From the NCBI GenBank assembly GCA_934462925.1, contig CAKSIT010000013.1:16856-80855 (forward strand): DNA of 64,000 nucleotides, read 5' to 3'. Both the position numbers and the translations under genes were made by a program. This DNA comes from an uncultured Oscillospiraceae bacterium. Its GTDB lineage: Bacteria; Bacillota; Clostridia; Oscillospirales; Ruminococcaceae. The notes beneath the pieces were generated by a model. It was not told where the DNA came from. It ran no database searches and saw only the letters and a program-made list of their open reading frames with translations. Of the stretch, positions 61,804 through 64,000 are shown piece after piece. Each line of letters starts with the position of its first letter. The first letter of the stretch is position 1.

Positions 61804-61828
61804 TTTCAGGTTACATAGTTACCTGAAA
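61804..61828. promoter_or_regulatory. Likely HxlR operator
   Basis: TTTCAGGT at 61804-61811 and ACCTGAAA at 61821-61828, an inverted repeat with a nine-base spacer, also containing the direct repeat GTTAC-ATA-GTTAC. It lies midway between the two divergent genes, a typical place for an HxlR site. Confidence 0.66.
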
Positions 61829-61873
61829 ATGACTTTTGCACAACGGTGCGGTTTGGCGGCAAAAATTTTTTTG

Positions 61874-61902
61874 TTGATTTTCCGCGGCATATATGCTATA
61901 AT
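61874..61902 (+). promoter_or_regulatory. Promoter of the HxlR gene
   Basis: TTGATT (61874-61879), 17 bases, TATAAT (61897-61902), 37 bases before the start codon. Confidence 0.75.
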
Positions 61903-61939
61903 ATATGTAACATCATTTTCTGAACTTTTGGAGGGATAT

Positions 61940-62263
61940 ATGCTAAAACGTGAAGAACTTCCCGAATGCGATGTCGCGACCACCGTACAGATAATCGGCA
62001 ACAAGTGGAAGCTGCTGATAATGCGAAACCTGCTTTCCAGACCCTGGAGATTCAACGAGCTGCGCAAATCCCTTGACGGCGTGAGCCAGAAAGTCCTGAC
62101 CGACAGTCTGCGCCAGCTTGAAGCCGACGGGATAATCCTGCGCACGGTTTATCCGGAAGTACCGCCGAGGGTGGAATACTCTCTGACAGAACTCGGCGAA
62201 TCCATGCGCCCTATTCTTTCGGCAATGGAAAACTGGGGAAAGAATTATAAGGAAGCTCTATGA
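61940..62263 (+). CDS. HxlR-family regulator
   Basis: A 107-residue winged-helix protein from ATG 61940 (GGAGGG upstream). Signature: TTVQIIGNKWKLLIMRNLL, RFNELRKSLDGVSQKVLTDS, LRQLEADGIILRTVYPEVPP, VEYSLTELGESM. HxlR regulators respond to reactive electrophiles or redox signals in several bacteria. Target: probably the divergent MBL-like gene and perhaps the macrodomain-sirtuin genes beyond. Confidence 0.9.
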   Translation: MLKREELPECDVATTVQIIGNKWKLLIMRNLLSRPWRFNELRKSLDGVSQKVLTDSLRQLEADGIILRTVYPEVPPRVEYSLTELGESMRPILSAMENWGKNYKEAL

Positions 62264-62375
62264 TAATGTTTTGCCGGTAAATCAGAGGGGTAAGCAGAGC
62301 GTTTTTTTCAGTAAGGTCTGGCAGTTTTTCTTCTGTCCCGCCCTGCCGCTGATACAAGCAGTCGGAATAAAAACA

Positions 62376-62400
62376 GCGGCGCATTTTGATATGCGCCGCC
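62376..62400. repeat. 25-base hairpin repeat, copy 1
   Basis: GCGGCGCAT, TTTGATA-like loop, ATGCGCCGC; identical to the copy at 62591-62615 in direct orientation. Confidence 0.85.
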
Positions 62401-62507
62401 GAGACCGTCGAAAAACCCCCATACGGGGGTTTTCCGACGGGACATCCGCACTACGCGCACGGTTTGACGGCTTGCCGCCAAACCGCACACTTGTGCGGAT
62501 AGAAGTG

Positions 62508-62538
62508 TTTTTTGCCTCGGGAAACCCGAGGCAAAAAA
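62508..62538. terminator. Bidirectional terminator-like hairpin
   Basis: TTTTTT, GCCTCGGG, AAA, CCCGAGGC, AAAAAA: a perfect stem with T-runs on both strands. Its core is similar to the terminator at 43083-43128. Confidence 0.75.
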
Positions 62539-62590
62539 GTTATTTCAAAGCCCGCATACGCGGGCAAAATGGACTTTTTCAACAAGCTGA

Positions 62591-62615
62591 GCGGCGCATT
62601 TTGATATGCGCCGCC
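62591..62615. repeat. 25-base hairpin repeat, copy 2
   Basis: Identical to 62376-62400. It ends 26 bases before the stop of the minus-strand lipoprotein gene. Confidence 0.85.
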
Positions 62616-62641
62616 ATTCTATAAGAAAACCTTGGGAGATA

Positions 62642-63919
62642 TCAGAACTCGGGCGTCAGCAGGAAGTATCCCGCAGAGCCGCCCACGCAGAACTGTCCGT
62701 TGCCTATATACTCTGCGGTCATGGATTGGTTAGCTGTTTCAAATATTTCAGATATAATTTCAAACTTTGTGTTGATAAAGGCAGCCTCTCCTCTGCTTGT
62801 GCTGAAGCAGAGTGCTACACCGTTGTAGAAATTGGAATACAGGAAATTGCCTGCTTTGGTGCATTCGCCGTCCGCGTGGAATAAATAGCCGTCGCTCAGA
62901 AGCACCGAATCTGAACCCCATTCTCTTACGCCAAGCATTCCCTGAGTTGCGTCGAATGATTTGTTGTGCGGTTCAGCAAGCTGAGAGTAGAATATCTGGT
63001 CGTACTCCTGTACGCAGGCAAAGCCGTCAAAAATGTACTTTCCGTTTACTTCAACAGGGTATCCGGTGATTACCTCGTTTCCGTCCTTGTCGTACCATGT
63101 GGGCGTTCTGTCGCTGTCCGATTTGGCAACAAAGTATGTATCGTCTATCATAGATATTACCTGTTTGCCTGCGTCTGTTATGAACTTTACCTGCTCGGTA
63201 TAGTCGGTGACAGTGCCGTCCGTATCCATGCACATGGTTTTTCCGTCCTCAACATAGAAGCAGTAACCGTCAACAAAAGCCCCGTGATAAGGATAATCAA
63301 GCTTTTCGCCGTCTATCGAGAAATATTCCTCGCTGAAAGTCACTATATCGTTGTTTACATAAAAGAAGTTGCCGCCCTTTACTTCCTTTTGACCATACTC
63401 ATATGTCTTGCCGTTTATCCATAAAGTGTACTTGTGCGAAGTCTTATCCAGCACAAGGCACACGGGGGCGGCTGCCTTGCTGTAGGTAAGCTCGCCTGCA
63501 AGCGTTTCCTTAAGCGACAAATCCGCGTTAAGAACCGCAGCCTTGGCCGCAAAATTTTCGTCGTAGTACAGCGCAAGGTATGTCCCGTCGGAATTGGCGG
63601 AGATAACCTTGTACTGCGTATCCGTGCCGACAGGCTGAGAGGTGAATTTAAGCTCGGTAACAACATTTTCCTCGGGCTTTGCTTCCTCGGTCGAGGTTTG
63701 CTGTGTTTCCTCGGGAGCGGATTCCTCAGCAGCCGATGTCTGCGCGTCCGAAGCAGACTCGGCGGAGCTTTCTGTGGTAGTTGCCGCAGACGTAGTCTGC
63801 TCGGCGCTTTCAGCGGGGGTGCTGCTCTGCGAGCCTGCGTCGCTAGTGCCGCCCGCGCAGCCGGTCAGAATGCTTGCGGCAAGCGCAAGCGCCATGATAA
63901 TTGATGCTCTTTTTTTCAT
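62642..63919 (-). CDS. Lipoprotein with Ser/Thr/Glu-rich linker
   Basis: A 425-residue protein with lipobox ILTGC (Cys near residue 21). A low-complexity Ser/Thr/Ala/Glu linker (about 25-85) leads to a globular domain rich in Tyr, Asp and Gly with recurrent short strand-turn units (for example NGKYIFDGFACVQEYDQIFY), suggesting a beta-propeller or similar fold. The function is unknown; surface-exposed. No neighbour on its strand in the window. Confidence 0.74.
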   Translation of the reverse strand: MKKRASIIMALALAASILTGCAGGTSDAGSQSSTPAESAEQTTSAATTTESSAESASDAQTSAAEESAPEETQQTSTEEAKPEENVVTELKFTSQPVGTDTQYKVISANSDGTYLALYYDENFAAKAAVLNADLSLKETLAGELTYSKAAAPVCLVLDKTSHKYTLWINGKTYEYGQKEVKGGNFFYVNNDIVTFSEEYFSIDGEKLDYPYHGAFVDGYCFYVEDGKTMCMDTDGTVTDYTEQVKFITDAGKQVISMIDDTYFVAKSDSDRTPTWYDKDGNEVITGYPVEVNGKYIFDGFACVQEYDQIFYSQLAEPHNKSFDATQGMLGVREWGSDSVLLSDGYLFHADGECTKAGNFLYSNFYNGVALCFSTSRGEAAFINTKFEIISEIFETANQSMTAEYIGNGQFCVGGSAGYFLLTPEF

Positions 63920-64000
63920 AATTGTCCTTGTATGATATAGTTAAGCCCCATATCATATCCTTTCATAAGATTTACGCTCATCTCCGAAGCAAGGGAAAAT

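Larger units (their letters stand above)
62264..62641. other. Gene-free, hairpin-rich intergenic block
   Basis: About 380 bases without a gene. It contains two identical 25-base hairpins 215 bases apart (62376-62400 and 62591-62615; arms GCGGCGCAT/ATGCGCCGC), a segment inverted relative to 55202-55227 (about 62402-62427), a bidirectional terminator-like hairpin (62508-62538) and a GCCCGC/GCGGGC hairpin near 62550. It looks like an array of dispersed palindromic repeats. Confidence 0.65.

Overview
The window looks like the chromosome of a spore-forming, gut-type member of class Clostridia (Bacillota), probably near Oscillospirales. The evidence is a gerA-type germination operon, a DnaD/DnaC-like primosome pair, a pyrophosphate-type phosphofructokinase, strong AGGAGG ribosome sites and consensus sigma-A promoters. 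It divides into a long conjugative element (left edge to about 47.4 kb) and ordinary chromosome (about 47.5 to 64 kb). The chromosome is visibly more GC-rich, and the restriction module at 43.2-46.6 kb is the most AT-rich part.

Element, maintenance and cargo half (1-23.7 kb, all + strand): two ParB-like proteins (the first cut by the window edge), a 2,565-residue helicase/N6-methylase polyvalent protein with a well-formed second gene nested in another frame, a Toprim/primase-like protein, a YubB/Api92-like protein, a ribbon-helix-helix protein, a MOBP-type relaxase with Sel1 repeats, several small lipoproteins or anchored proteins, a DUF2726 protein and a large secreted protein. A family of GC-rich palindromes (10-bp arms, GGGGCGTCAC...GTGACGCCCC) sits just after stop codons. 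Five unrelated soluble proteins end in nearly the same acidic tail, (D/E)n-MEM.

Element, transfer half (23.5-43 kb): one compact operon mixes type IV secretion parts (VirD4/TraG, a VirB2-like protein, a VirB6/TrbL-like protein, PrgI/VirB3, VirB4) with a Tad-pilus kit (A24 prepilin peptidase, CpaB, two CpaE/TadZ-like ATPases, CpaF, TadB, TadC and three pseudopilin-like proteins). The cpaF gene is in two frames joined exactly at an A AAA AAG heptamer, so it is either a programmed -1 frameshift or a one-base deletion or sequence error. A toxin-antitoxin cassette with its own promoter and terminator sits inside the operon. The operon ends at a bidirectional terminator near 43.1 kb.

Between 43.2 and 47.5 kb lie a restriction-modification pair (C5-cytosine methylase plus a GHKL/MORC-type ATPase with a C-terminal ExK nuclease motif), a gene-free stretch with a consensus promoter and terminator framing a possible RNA of about 245 nt, and initiator tRNA-fMet. 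The tRNA's 3' end faces the element, which fits a tRNA integration site; no integrase is in the window.

Chromosome (47.5-64 kb): two phosphofructokinases, a DnaC-like loader and a DnaD protein, a P-type ATPase, an HD protein, a gerA-gerB-gerC operon, tRNA-Arg(ACG), a class M sirtuin with its zinc macrodomain, an MBL-fold protein divergent from an HxlR regulator across a likely operator, a hairpin-rich intergenic block, and a lipoprotein.
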